Assembly: GCA_002898375.1 (NCBI GenBank)
Contig: BEIN01000005.1
Location: 1 to 64,000 of the forward strand
Direction: 5' to 3'
Source: a bacterium HR37
GTDB taxonomy: Bacteria; Desulfobacterota_D; UBA1144; Nemesobacterales; CSP1-2
Length of the DNA: 64,000 nucleotides
A program made the translations under genes and the position numbers. Each line of letters begins with the position of its first letter. Position 1 is the stretch's first letter. The notes below the pieces were generated by a model. The model had not been told where the DNA came from. It did not search any database and saw nothing but the letters and a program-made list of their open reading frames with translations. This document shows, in pieces, positions 7,529 to 16,740 of the stretch.

Positions 7529-8732
7529 TTTTGCTATCAAGCAACATATCAACCACATACCTGGCAAAGGCCATCGATGAGGTAAAAGCTGGTGAGATTG
7601 CATTCAATATATGGAGCGAGTCTCCATCTTTTATCAGAACAAAATCCATAACCAGTTTTTTGGTAGGCCAGTGAACAAGCTGAGGCCGAATACCAACCTT
7701 ATCCGTGTCCTCAAGATCCTCGTAAGATAGCTCAGATACAAGAGAGCTTGCCTCCTCAAAGAAAAAGCGTCTTGAGTATTTTTTTATTTCCTTAAATGCT
7801 AAATCCCTAAATCCACTGTCCTCGATTAAAAGAATCAGTTCCCTAAACAGTATAGAAAACAGCTCTATTGAAGCCCCTTTCTTAAATAATCCATAATCCT
7901 CTCTACCAAGAGCAGGAATAGCTGTAGGACCTATATAAACCACATCATCCGCTCCACGGGTAAAGTGAACACCAAGAAAAGGATTTCTTAGGTCTGGTAC
8001 AGGGTATATATTACCCCTAACAATATAAGAGCGTTCTTTCCTTAACCTCTTATAGGTTCCTTTGAAAGGCAGTATTTTGTAATCCTTTCCCACCCCAAAA
8101 TAAGCCGCCACCTTATCAGCATAGGCTCCCGAAGCATTTACAAACTTGTTAAAGGTTATATAGCCTTCTGGAGAAGTAATTGCTTGGTGGCTCTCTTTAA
8201 GCCCCCTAAAGCCTATCCCATAGAGTATCTTAACCTTTTTTGAGCTAACAAGCTCATAAGCAATGGCATTTAGCACTTCCTTGGGATTAACAACAGCTGT
8301 ATCAGGTGAAAAAAGAGCTTTCTCATATGTCTTTGCATAAGGCTCAACCTCTTTAAGTTCGTTTTTATCAATTATAAATGCCCTGGCCCCACTTATATCC
8401 GCTCTTCGTTTAAGTTCGTAGAGCCCATCCAACCTGCTTTCGTCCTTTACAACTATTACCTTACCGCATTCCCTAAGGGTTAATCCCTTTTGACGACAGA
8501 ACTCCTTCATCAAGCGATTTCCCTCCACGCAAAACCTGGCCTTAAAGGTATCCGGTATGTAGTAGATCCCTGCATGAAGAACACCACTGTTTCTTCCACT
8601 TGCATGTGCCCCTAGCTGTTTTTCTTTCTCGAGGATAACTACCTCCTCTACTCCCCGCCTGATAAGCTCACGGGCTATTGTAAGACCGGTTATCCCCGCT
8701 CCAACTATCAAGAATTCGCTTCTTAAATGCAT
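7518..8732 (-). CDS. lhgO: L-2-hydroxyglutarate dehydrogenase/oxidase family flavoprotein
   Basis: A 404-residue FAD-dependent enzyme of the DAO fold. It has the N-terminal motif IVGAGITGLTIARELIRRG, then the LhgO-type signature GAHASGRNSGVLHAGIYY. Family role: oxidation of L-2-hydroxyglutarate to 2-oxoglutarate with electrons passed to a quinone, removing a by-product of central metabolism. The closing region (PQLVHW, NAISPAFTSSMAFA) matches the C-terminal FAD contact. It is a single gene convergent with the reductase at 6350 and divergent from carD. Confidence 0.88.
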   Translation of the reverse strand: MHLRSEFLIVGAGITGLTIARELIRRGVEEVVILEKEKQLGAHASGRNSGVLHAGIYYIPDTFKARFCVEGNRLMKEFCRQKGLTLRECGKVIVVKDESRLDGLYELKRRADISGARAFIIDKNELKEVEPYAKTYEKALFSPDTAVVNPKEVLNAIAYELVSSKKVKILYGIGFRGLKESHQAITSPEGYITFNKFVNASGAYADKVAAYFGVGKDYKILPFKGTYKRLRKERSYIVRGNIYPVPDLRNPFLGVHFTRGADDVVYIGPTAIPALGREDYGLFKKGASIELFSILFRELILLIEDSGFRDLAFKEIKKYSRRFFFEEASSLVSELSYEDLEDTDKVGIRPQLVHWPTKKLVMDFVLIKDGDSLHILNAISPAFTSSMAFARYVVDMLLDSKTIL

Positions 8733-8753
8733 GTCATATATGATAACAAGTAT

Positions 8754-8782
8754 TTGACCAAAAGTTTAATTTATGATATTGT
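8754..8782 (+). promoter_or_regulatory. Promoter for the CarD-family gene
   Basis: TTGACC (8754-8759) and TATTGT (8777-8782) with a 17-bp spacer, about 31 bp before ATG 8814. Its position supports starting the protein at 8814 rather than further upstream. Confidence 0.45.
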
Positions 8783-8813
8783 AGTTAAAACCAACGCCAA
8801 GGAAGGAAGAGGG

Positions 8814-9311
8814 ATGTTTAAAATAGGAGAGAAAGCTGTTTATCCGGCTCATGGCGTTGTAAAAATTAAGGGAATAGAAGTTAAAGAAATCTGTGGAACC
8901 AAAAAGACCTTCTACATACTCAAAGTACTTGATGGTGATGTAACCGTAATGGTTCCAACCGACAATGCCAGAACGGTTGGGCTAAGACCGGTAATCTCGA
9001 AGAAGGAAGTAGCCAGGGTTTACCAGATACTAAAGAGCAGAAAAAAAAGCCTTAATTCCACCAATGGACACCAAAGCTGGAATAAGAGATACAGGGAGTA
9101 CGCTGAGAAGTTAAAAAGCGGTGATATATTTGAAGTAGCCACAGTCTTTAAGGACATATTCCTCCTACAGAATGAGAAAGAGCTCTCATTCGGTGAGAGA
9201 AGAATTATGGAGAATGCTCGCAGTCTCTTAATTAAGGAGATTGCTATAGCTACAAATTCCGATGAAAGCCTGATTTCTGAAAAGATCGAAAGACTCCTTA
9301 ACGGTGGGTAG
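8814..9311 (+). CDS. CarD/CdnL family transcriptional regulator
   Basis: A 165-residue protein starting MFKIGEKAVYPAHGVV, the hallmark of the CarD N-terminal RNA-polymerase-interacting (Tudor-like) domain, followed by an all-helical C-terminal domain. Members bind the beta subunit and stabilize open promoter complexes, often at rRNA promoters. I use ATG 8814 because of the ribosome binding site GGAAGGAAGAGGG and the conserved N terminus; a longer reading frame runs back to 8727 but crosses the promoter. The DUF58 gene follows 20 nt later. Confidence 0.9.
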   Translation: MFKIGEKAVYPAHGVVKIKGIEVKEICGTKKTFYILKVLDGDVTVMVPTDNARTVGLRPVISKKEVARVYQILKSRKKSLNSTNGHQSWNKRYREYAEKLKSGDIFEVATVFKDIFLLQNEKELSFGERRIMENARSLLIKEIAIATNSDESLISEKIERLLNGG

Positions 9312-9331
9312 AGTCTTTTTTCCCTTCCACC

Positions 9332-10204
9332 ATGTTAAAAGACATAATAGATACAGACGCAGCTACAAAGCTTAGGGGTTTTTCCTTCAGAATTCCTATA
9401 CCAGTAAAAAGCTTCAAAGTTGGTATACACAAAAGTTACCATAAGGGCATAAGCCCTGATTTCCTTGAGTACAAAGAGTACTCAAAAGGAGACGAGCCAA
9501 AACACATAGACTGGAGGCTATATGGCAGGTTAGATAGGGCGTATGTAAAAAAGTTTGAAGATGAGACAAAACTTAACTGGTACATTCTGATAGATTGTAG
9601 CGGTTCTATGGATTATGGAATCAATGAAACGAAAAAGTTTACATATGCTCTAAGGCTCTCGGCAACCCTTGCATACCTGTTACTCAAACAAGGTGACCCT
9701 GTTGGAATAGCACATTTTTCTGGTGAAGACTCCGTGGTGGTTCCTCCACGTGGAAGTCTACAAAACCTTATTTCTGTCCTGCAAAAGCTTAAAAGCTTAA
9801 AACCAGTTGGGAAAACACCCTTTAAGGAAGCAATAACGAGGGTTCTTGAAAGAGCTTACCCGGATTCAGCTTTTATCCTGGTGTCAGATTTCCTTGTGGA
9901 TCCTGAATCGGTAAACGATATCCTAAAACTCCTTGGGGCCTTTGGGAAAGAAACAGTTGGATTTCATATACTCCACCCTGAGGAAATCAATTTTGACTTC
10001 AGTGGCTCAATAGAGTTTGAAGATATGGAAAACGGAGAAAAAGTAGTTGCTGATGCATCCTACATAAAAAGGAAATATAAAGAGAAGATAAAAGAGTTTA
10101 TAGACAGACTACTCTCCACTTTCCATCAAAACAAAGCACACTATGTTTTTGCTCTATCTGACATGCCTATAGAAAATGTGCTAATACAGATTGCAACCAG
10201 ATAG
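9332..10204 (+). CDS. DUF58 domain protein
   Basis: A 290-residue protein with the DUF58 signature SPDFLEYKEYSKGDEPKHIDWRLYGR split over about residues 46-72, followed by a von Willebrand A-like fold with a MIDAS motif (DCSGSMDYG, near residue 89). DUF58 proteins usually act with a MoxR-type AAA ATPase and a BatA-like membrane VWA protein, as a metal-dependent folding or assembly system at the membrane. The BatA-like gene follows 9 nt downstream, but no moxR gene is next to it. Confidence 0.88.
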   Translation: MLKDIIDTDAATKLRGFSFRIPIPVKSFKVGIHKSYHKGISPDFLEYKEYSKGDEPKHIDWRLYGRLDRAYVKKFEDETKLNWYILIDCSGSMDYGINETKKFTYALRLSATLAYLLLKQGDPVGIAHFSGEDSVVVPPRGSLQNLISVLQKLKSLKPVGKTPFKEAITRVLERAYPDSAFILVSDFLVDPESVNDILKLLGAFGKETVGFHILHPEEINFDFSGSIEFEDMENGEKVVADASYIKRKYKEKIKEFIDRLLSTFHQNKAHYVFALSDMPIENVLIQIATR

Positions 10205-10213
10205 GAGAATACC

Positions 10214-12235
10214 TTGAATTTTCAGTTTCTAAGCCCACTCTTCTTACTGGGACTTGCCACAACCGTTATTCCCCTAATTGCACACCTTATATCAAAAAGA
10301 AGGCATGCAAATACAAAAAAGCGCTTCTCAGCGGTATCTTTTATACTAGCCTCCCAAGCTGAGGCGACAAAAAGGTCACGTATAAGAGACCTACTGCTTT
10401 TGCTTATAAGGGTATTTATACTCGTATCTATAGTTATTGTGTTTTCAAAGCCCGCTTTCTTTTCCTTTCTGAAAGATGTTGGCTCTAACGAAACAAAATC
10501 CGTTGCAATAGTAATTGATAACTCTTTAAGCATGAGCTATGGAGATAATCTCGAACTTGCCAAAAAGAAGGCAAAAGACATTATCTATGCTCTTAACAAA
10601 AGCAGCCTTGCAGCTATAATCCCGCTTGTTTCAACGAATAACTCACTGCCTGCAATCACCTCTGATAAGAAAAAGCTACTAAAGGCTGTAGATGATATAA
10701 AACCCTCTTATTCATTCACCGACAACCAGACAAGGATAGAAGAGGCATTTAATCTCTTACAAAGAACACACCACAAAACCAAAGAAGTAATAATGATTAC
10801 GGATCTTCAAAGAAACGGCTGGAGAGATGAGGAATTTAAGAGGGAATGGTTTATACCAATAGATATCTCTGAAAAGAACAATCAAGAGAACCATGCCGTA
10901 TCCAATATAGAGTTTGAATATAGAGGAGATTCAATTAAAGTAGCAGTTGAGGTATCTAATTTTTCTAAAGCTCCGGTAAAGAATCTGCTTACAAAAGTTA
11001 TCTTAAACGGTAAAGAAGCAAACAGAGTTATTGACATAGCTCCTAGAGCAAGGGAAAAGAAGGAGTTTCTCTTTACAGGACTTCAATGGAAATCCACTCT
11101 TACAGAAATAACTGGTAAAGTACAGACTGCAAACGATAACCTAAAGGCAGATGATACCAGATACTTTGTTATCCCAAGAGCAGGTAAACCAAACATACTT
11201 ATAGTGGATGGTGATCCAAGTGAAGACCCCAGATTCAGTGAAACTTTCTATATAGTACGAGCACTGGAAACCCTATCTGAGGTAACAGAGTTTAGATTAA
11301 ACATAAAGAGTAACGATGACTTTCTCTCTGAAGAACTTGATAAATACAAGCTCATAATACTGGCAAACACAGGATATTTATCCCCCAAAAAGGCACATGA
11401 GATAGAGAGATTCCTAAATGAAGGTGGCTCCGTTATAGTATTTCTTGGAAGTCAGATAAGAGCCAATGTATATAACATGCTGCTTGGAAACACTTTACCT
11501 GCAAAAATTGAAGATACGGTTGAAGGAGATTTTTTCTTGAGGGCAAAAGCTCCACTTACCTTCTTACCAGATACAGATAAAAGATTAAAGCAAGTAAAGG
11601 TTAATAAACTTTTTAACACCCTCCCCAATAAAGACTCTGGTGTTATTTTCTACATCTCAAATTATATGCCCTTTCTTCTAAAAAAGAATATAAAAAATGG
11701 AATCGTATACATGTTTACTTCCACTGCTGATACAGCCTGGACCAATTTCCCTATAACCCCTGTTTTTGTACCTGTAATAAAGTACATCCTTGACTCTTCT
11801 CTTACCAAAGTCTCTGAAAAAAGAAATTTCCTGGTCGGAGAAGCCGTGGATATAAGCCTTCAAGACAATATAGAAGAGGTAACCGTAAAAACGCCCTATG
11901 GGGAAAATCTTAAGGTAACAAAACAAAATCCCATATTTTATAAAACACTTGTTCCCGGTATATACCGGATTGAATACAAGGGTAAACACCTCTACAGCTT
12001 TGCTGTAAACACTGATCCACGAGAATCAGATCTCGGAAAAATCTCTTTCCAACTCATAGGTAGCTCAGAAAACAAAACCAAACCAATAAAGGTTGTAAGA
12101 GAGATAGGAACTTACTTTATATGGTTAACGATTGCCATGCTTACTGTTGAATGCCTTTTAAAAAACCTCAATCTGCTAAGTTTACTCCATCTACTCCGTG
12201 GGGAAAATCAAAACCAAGAAGGGTTAAAATCGTAG
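10214..12235 (+). CDS. BatA-like membrane protein with N-terminal double-TM domain and VWA domain
   Basis: A 673-residue protein starting with a TTG codon behind TAGGAG. Residues 1-80 form the BatA/aerotolerance N-terminal domain (FLSPLFLLGLA and a second helix near 62-78). A VWA domain follows with the MIDAS-like DNSLSMSYG near residue 101. Later comes a glutamine-amidotransferase-like segment (VDGDPSEDPRFSE onward), and a C-terminal transmembrane helix lies near residue 640. It is translated together with the DUF58 protein. The gene's last 68 nt overlap the convergent phosphodiesterase gene. Confidence 0.85.
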   Translation: MNFQFLSPLFLLGLATTVIPLIAHLISKRRHANTKKRFSAVSFILASQAEATKRSRIRDLLLLLIRVFILVSIVIVFSKPAFFSFLKDVGSNETKSVAIVIDNSLSMSYGDNLELAKKKAKDIIYALNKSSLAAIIPLVSTNNSLPAITSDKKKLLKAVDDIKPSYSFTDNQTRIEEAFNLLQRTHHKTKEVIMITDLQRNGWRDEEFKREWFIPIDISEKNNQENHAVSNIEFEYRGDSIKVAVEVSNFSKAPVKNLLTKVILNGKEANRVIDIAPRAREKKEFLFTGLQWKSTLTEITGKVQTANDNLKADDTRYFVIPRAGKPNILIVDGDPSEDPRFSETFYIVRALETLSEVTEFRLNIKSNDDFLSEELDKYKLIILANTGYLSPKKAHEIERFLNEGGSVIVFLGSQIRANVYNMLLGNTLPAKIEDTVEGDFFLRAKAPLTFLPDTDKRLKQVKVNKLFNTLPNKDSGVIFYISNYMPFLLKKNIKNGIVYMFTSTADTAWTNFPITPVFVPVIKYILDSSLTKVSEKRNFLVGEAVDISLQDNIEEVTVKTPYGENLKVTKQNPIFYKTLVPGIYRIEYKGKHLYSFAVNTDPRESDLGKISFQLIGSSENKTKPIKVVREIGTYFIWLTIAMLTVECLLKNLNLLSLLHLLRGENQNQEGLKS

Positions 12236-13589
12236 GATAAAGATCAACTGTCCTTATGAACTCCCTTGACAGTCTGGTATTTATACACAGAGGAACAACA
12301 ATATGCTCTTTAAACAAGGCACCATGAGAGGAGTGGTGTTCCGGTTTTTCGTGCTTTGCCCTCAAATCAAACCCGTGCTTTGCACTAACCACCAGGTCTC
12401 CTGAGCGGGGAGACTCAAGGAGTTGAATGATCTGAAGAGGAGCATCCGGGTAATTTGAGTAAAAACTATACCTAAGGATCTCATCCCTACTCATTTTCCT
12501 GGGCAGAGTACTGTAACCAAAAGGGTCACCAGAGACTGTCTCATATCTTATGTATCCTTCATCATCTATCCAAGTTATAGCTTCTCCCTTCTCACTTTTT
12601 ACCCTTGCCCTACCCATCTCATCAACCCCAGCAACTATGTCTACCTCAGGTCTTTCCAAAAGTGCATCAACGAGTTCTGAAAGCTCTTCAAATGCTCTTT
12701 TTCTTTCCCATCCGTCCTGGCCTTTTATATAGATATGAGACATTGCATTTCCTGATACCATATTTGCTGCATTTGCATCTGCATAGTGTTTAAAAATATT
12801 CGGATAGTAAAAGGTCTTAAACCCGAGGTTATCCAGAAAACCTAACATATCAAAATGAGAATGGGTTTGTGTAAGACCATGATCACTAGTAACTACAATA
12901 AGCGTCTCATCCAGTCCTCCCTGAGCCTTTAGAGCCTTCACTATAAGGCCAACAGTTTCATCAATCCTTAGATAAGACTCCAACACTTTGTTATGAAACG
13001 GATGATAAAGGTGGGAATAGGTATCTATACCCAAGAACACAACATAAGCAAATTGAGGACGTTGTTTAAGGGAATCGATCAGTATATCTCTAGCTGCAAG
13101 ATCCACTTCATCACACCTATCGGTAAAGTGGCTTTTAATCTTATAGTAGATTCTTAAAAACCTAGTTTTATCCCCTCCAAAACTTATACCCCGTGATAGC
13201 TCATTTAGTATGCTTATGGATCTGGGAACAATTTCAAAAATGGTTTTTGCTTCCTTAGGAATGTCATAGTTCATTAAAAACCCCTCTAATCCCACATAAC
13301 TCCTAGATCTATATAGAGAAAAGAGCTTCCTTGCATAAACCCTCCTGTCAAACCACCTTATTCCCGGCAGATTACACCGACCAGGGAATTTACCCAAGAG
13401 AAAAGGAGCATAGGCAGGTCCAGTGGTAGAAGGGAAAACAGAAATAGCCTTTCCATATGTTCCATTCTTTACAATATACTCGGATATATTGGACATATAC
13501 CCTCGGTTTAGAAGCTCCTCAAAAACATCTGCCCTGGCACCATCAGCCATTATAAATATACAGCTTTTAAAGCTCGCTGGTTTTTTCAT
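12168..13589 (-). CDS. Alkaline phosphatase superfamily / type I phosphodiesterase-nucleotide pyrophosphatase
   Basis: A 473-residue enzyme. Metal and nucleophile motifs of the superfamily are visible: MADGARAD (first Asp near residue 15), the Thr nucleophile region FPSTTGPAYAPFL, D-T-Y-S-H-L-Y-H, and SDHGLTQTHSH for the second metal site. A late HSSHG adds a further His. It would hydrolyse phosphodiester or phosphomonoester bonds; the substrate is unknown. No signal peptide is seen, so it is probably cytoplasmic. It follows glnE by 25 nt on the same strand. Confidence 0.85.
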   Translation of the reverse strand: MKKPASFKSCIFIMADGARADVFEELLNRGYMSNISEYIVKNGTYGKAISVFPSTTGPAYAPFLLGKFPGRCNLPGIRWFDRRVYARKLFSLYRSRSYVGLEGFLMNYDIPKEAKTIFEIVPRSISILNELSRGISFGGDKTRFLRIYYKIKSHFTDRCDEVDLAARDILIDSLKQRPQFAYVVFLGIDTYSHLYHPFHNKVLESYLRIDETVGLIVKALKAQGGLDETLIVVTSDHGLTQTHSHFDMLGFLDNLGFKTFYYPNIFKHYADANAANMVSGNAMSHIYIKGQDGWERKRAFEELSELVDALLERPEVDIVAGVDEMGRARVKSEKGEAITWIDDEGYIRYETVSGDPFGYSTLPRKMSRDEILRYSFYSNYPDAPLQIIQLLESPRSGDLVVSAKHGFDLRAKHEKPEHHSSHGALFKEHIVVPLCINTRLSREFIRTVDLYPTILTLLGFDFPHGVDGVNLAD

Positions 13590-13614
13590 CTTTAGTTTGA
13601 GACCGGAGAGTAAT

Positions 13615-16395
13615 TCACAGAGAGAAATAACTCTCGTATATATTTCTTATCTCTTCAGTTTTGGAAATATAGATTTCTTTTAGTTTTTCTCCGTTTTCCT
13701 TCATTCCCAATTCCAAAGCAAGCTTATGAAAATCACTATCATAGATCTCACTTATGGATCTATCATGGAGAAGCCTAAGAAGGTTCTCAAGCCTTTTAAG
13801 GAAGTAAAAACCATCCTTTAGAGTATTAAAAACCCCCTCCTCTATTAAACCAGATTCCCTAAGCCCGTACAAGGCCTCTAGGGTATTTTGCTTTCTTACC
13901 GATGTATAAGAACCACCAAACTTAAGCTGAAGCATCTGAACCAGAAACTCTATATCAACTATACCTCCACGTCCAGTTTTAAGGTTTAACCTGTTTTCAT
14001 CTTCTCTGGCAAGTTCCTTTTCCATTCTGGCTCTCAAATGGTAGATTTCTCTATGGAAATCCTCCTTTAGAGGTTTTTCATAGACAAAGTACTCTACTAT
14101 ATCCATAACCTCCTTGCCAAGCTCCATGTTACCTGCTGAAGGTCTTGCCTTTATAAGAGCCTGCCTTTCCCAGAGCCTTGCACTTTGTTCATGATATTTC
14201 TTAAAAGCCTCAAGCGAGGATACAAGAGCACCTGCCCTGCCAGAAGGCCGCAATCTTGTATCTATTTTGTAAGCAAATCCCTCACCCGTTGGTATTGAAA
14301 GTATGGAGATAAGCTTTTGCCCAATCTTAGAGAAAAACTCATGATCCTCACCTTCGTATATGAAGATAATATCAAGATCAGAATTATAGCTCATCTCTTT
14401 TCCTCCCAGCTTTCCCATTCCAATTACCACTATATCAGAGATACCTTCTGTCTTTCTCACTTTGCTTTTTACAACCTCACCAGCAAGGGAAAGCCCAACC
14501 TCAAGTACCGAATCCGCAAGCATGGATAGGTAGTTACCTACATATACCGGATCCACCTCCTGATTAAGATCCCTTAGGCAAACCTTTAAAGTCTCAACAT
14601 GCTTAAACCTTCTTATCGCATCAAGTTTATCCTCGTACTCTTCTTCGTCTTCAACCAACTTTTTTAGCTCTTCAACCATTTCTTCTTTTGAGGAGAATTC
14701 CTTCCATACACTCCTTAGGGTGATTAAATCAAGATACTCTGGATGCTTTATAAGAAAGTTTGAGAGAAAACCACTTGTTGAGAAGAGCTTGGCCAGGAGT
14801 TCAAGTATAGATGGATTCTCAGCTAGCACAGCGTATATAGAGGTACGCCATCCAACCCTTACAATAAACCTCTCAAGGTTTATTAACGCTGCATCTGGAT
14901 CAGGAGAAGCAATTACCTTGCTTAAAAAAGCAGGTATAACCCGATTTGAAAAAACCCTGCCTCTTGGACCAATTCCCCCCCTGTGGGGATCAAGAAGTGC
15001 AGATATTATCTCAAAAGCTCTATGAGGATACTTAAAACCCAGATTCTTCAAATTCTCTAAAACCCTATCCTCTTCCAGACTATCCCCCATCAAAAAATCA
15101 GCAACCTCAAGAAACTCCCTTCCAACTTCCTCAACCTTTTTAGAAGGCTCATAGAAAAGCTGATTGTATATTTGAGAGACCTGTGATGTTACCCTAGCAT
15201 ACTCCTTCTCAAACTCTTCCCTATTTCTCAACCCCACCCTTTTTGCAAGCTTATCTATACCGTCTGCATCATCTGGCAACTTATGTGTTTGCAGCTCATC
15301 TACCAGCTGAATTGCATGCTCAACCCTTCTAAGAAACAGATACGAAGAGGAAAGGGATTCAAACACCTCCTTATCTATAATTCGTCTTTCCCAAAATTTC
15401 TTTAACGCTTTTAAGGTATTTTTCTCCCTTAGCTCATAAATAGCTCCACCATTCACAAGCTGAAGAGCCTGCACAAAAAACTCTATCTCACGAATCCCCC
15501 CCTTTCCTAGCTTTACATCCTGCCTTCTATGGAGCCTATCAAGTTTTGCCTTCATATCCTTTAAATCTTCTATAGATGCATAATCTATATACTTTCTGTA
15601 AACAAAAGGCTCAACCTCTTTAAGAAATCTATCCCCAAGCAACAGATCACCAGCAATGGGTCTTGCTTTGATAAGAGCAGCCCTTTCCCAAGTATCTCCC
15701 CAGTAGTAATAATACTCAACGGCTCCCTCAAGGGATATTGCAATAGGACTCTTACTTCCTCCCGGACGCAGTCCAAGATCCACTCTGTAGATAAAGCCAT
15801 CCTCCGTAACCTTGCTTAACGACCTGGTAATCCTTTCAGCCAGCTTAAAAAAGGGATCGGGATGGGATGCATTATAAAGATAAACCAAATCCACATCTGA
15901 GCTTAAGTTAAGTTCCCTTCCACCAAGCTTTCCCATTCCAAGGATTACAAACTTTCCCTTACCCTCTACCTTAACCTCTCGACTAAAGAACCTAAATGCC
16001 GCTTCTAAAATCCCTGATGCCAGATCCGATAACTCCTCCATTACCTCTGGAAAGGCAGCAAAGCCCATTATATCTCTATACACTATACGTGAGAGCTCTC
16101 TGTATTTATATCGCCTTAACCTTGCCATAAACTCGGATGCCGTTCCGGACTCTCTTTGGAAACCATCTGTTTCCTCAACAAACTTCTCAATGGCTTTTTT
16201 TGTCTCTACAAATTCTGAGCTACTTAGCACATCAAGTATCTGTGGGTCCTTTATAACTGCTCTGCCAAGAAAACGACTATATGAAGAGATTAGAAATAAC
16301 AGCTCTTCCCTGCTAGGGGATAGATGACCATGGATCTGTTTAAAAAGCACTACAGTGTTTTTTGCGTTTTCAGGGTCCGGAAAAACCTTACTCAA
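13615..16395 (-). CDS. glnE: Bifunctional glutamine synthetase adenylyltransferase/deadenylase
   Basis: A 926-residue protein with two nucleotidyltransferase domains, each carrying the signature G-M-G-K-L-G-G (GMGKLGGRELNLSSDVDLVY near residue 152 and GMGKLGGKEMSYNSDLDIIF near 660). Each is followed by a GlnD-UR-like helical domain with RLRPSG or LRPGGSKS. The N-terminal half removes and the C-terminal half adds AMP on glutamine synthetase, under control of PII. No glnA or glnB is nearby. The TTG start overlaps the small upstream gene by 8 nt. Confidence 0.93.
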   Translation of the reverse strand: MSKVFPDPENAKNTVVLFKQIHGHLSPSREELLFLISSYSRFLGRAVIKDPQILDVLSSSEFVETKKAIEKFVEETDGFQRESGTASEFMARLRRYKYRELSRIVYRDIMGFAAFPEVMEELSDLASGILEAAFRFFSREVKVEGKGKFVILGMGKLGGRELNLSSDVDLVYLYNASHPDPFFKLAERITRSLSKVTEDGFIYRVDLGLRPGGSKSPIAISLEGAVEYYYYWGDTWERAALIKARPIAGDLLLGDRFLKEVEPFVYRKYIDYASIEDLKDMKAKLDRLHRRQDVKLGKGGIREIEFFVQALQLVNGGAIYELREKNTLKALKKFWERRIIDKEVFESLSSSYLFLRRVEHAIQLVDELQTHKLPDDADGIDKLAKRVGLRNREEFEKEYARVTSQVSQIYNQLFYEPSKKVEEVGREFLEVADFLMGDSLEEDRVLENLKNLGFKYPHRAFEIISALLDPHRGGIGPRGRVFSNRVIPAFLSKVIASPDPDAALINLERFIVRVGWRTSIYAVLAENPSILELLAKLFSTSGFLSNFLIKHPEYLDLITLRSVWKEFSSKEEMVEELKKLVEDEEEYEDKLDAIRRFKHVETLKVCLRDLNQEVDPVYVGNYLSMLADSVLEVGLSLAGEVVKSKVRKTEGISDIVVIGMGKLGGKEMSYNSDLDIIFIYEGEDHEFFSKIGQKLISILSIPTGEGFAYKIDTRLRPSGRAGALVSSLEAFKKYHEQSARLWERQALIKARPSAGNMELGKEVMDIVEYFVYEKPLKEDFHREIYHLRARMEKELAREDENRLNLKTGRGGIVDIEFLVQMLQLKFGGSYTSVRKQNTLEALYGLRESGLIEEGVFNTLKDGFYFLKRLENLLRLLHDRSISEIYDSDFHKLALELGMKENGEKLKEIYISKTEEIRNIYESYFSL

Positions 16396-16672
16396 CTTTT
16401 ATCTTCCTTGCCTTCCTTGAACGTCTTTTTGATTTCCCTTTGGTTCTATTTATACCGCTTCTAAATAAAAAATATGCCAGGTTTCCTACCAGACCAACTC
16501 CCTTTTTTAGGGATTCAACTGTAAGGCCATATGCAAACCTTCGGCCCTTTTCCTTCTCCAGGAATCTCTTTAGCCCTTTTATTGCAAATCCAGTGCCTAT
16601 TAACCACTCCGTAGTGCCTTTAACAAAGTGTTCCCTTGCCTTTTTAAGCTCACTTAACTCTTTCTTTTTCAT
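16388..16672 (-). CDS. Hypothetical basic protein
   Basis: A 94-residue Lys/Arg-rich protein I do not recognise. It begins with a charged helix (KKKELSELKKAREHF), has a weakly hydrophobic stretch near residues 57-72 (VGLVGNLAYFLFR) and ends in a highly basic tail (KGKSKRRSRKARKIK). It overlaps the glnE start by 8 nt, so the two are probably coupled. A membrane-peripheral or nucleic-acid-binding protein is possible; nothing is diagnostic. Confidence 0.6.
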   Translation of the reverse strand: MKKKELSELKKAREHFVKGTTEWLIGTGFAIKGLKRFLEKEKGRRFAYGLTVESLKKGVGLVGNLAYFLFRSGINRTKGKSKRRSRKARKIKVE

Positions 16673-16740
16673 GCTTAGAATTTTACCACAAACCCGGCAA
16701 TTAATTTAACCAAATATAGAAAAAAACCTGAATAACCAGA

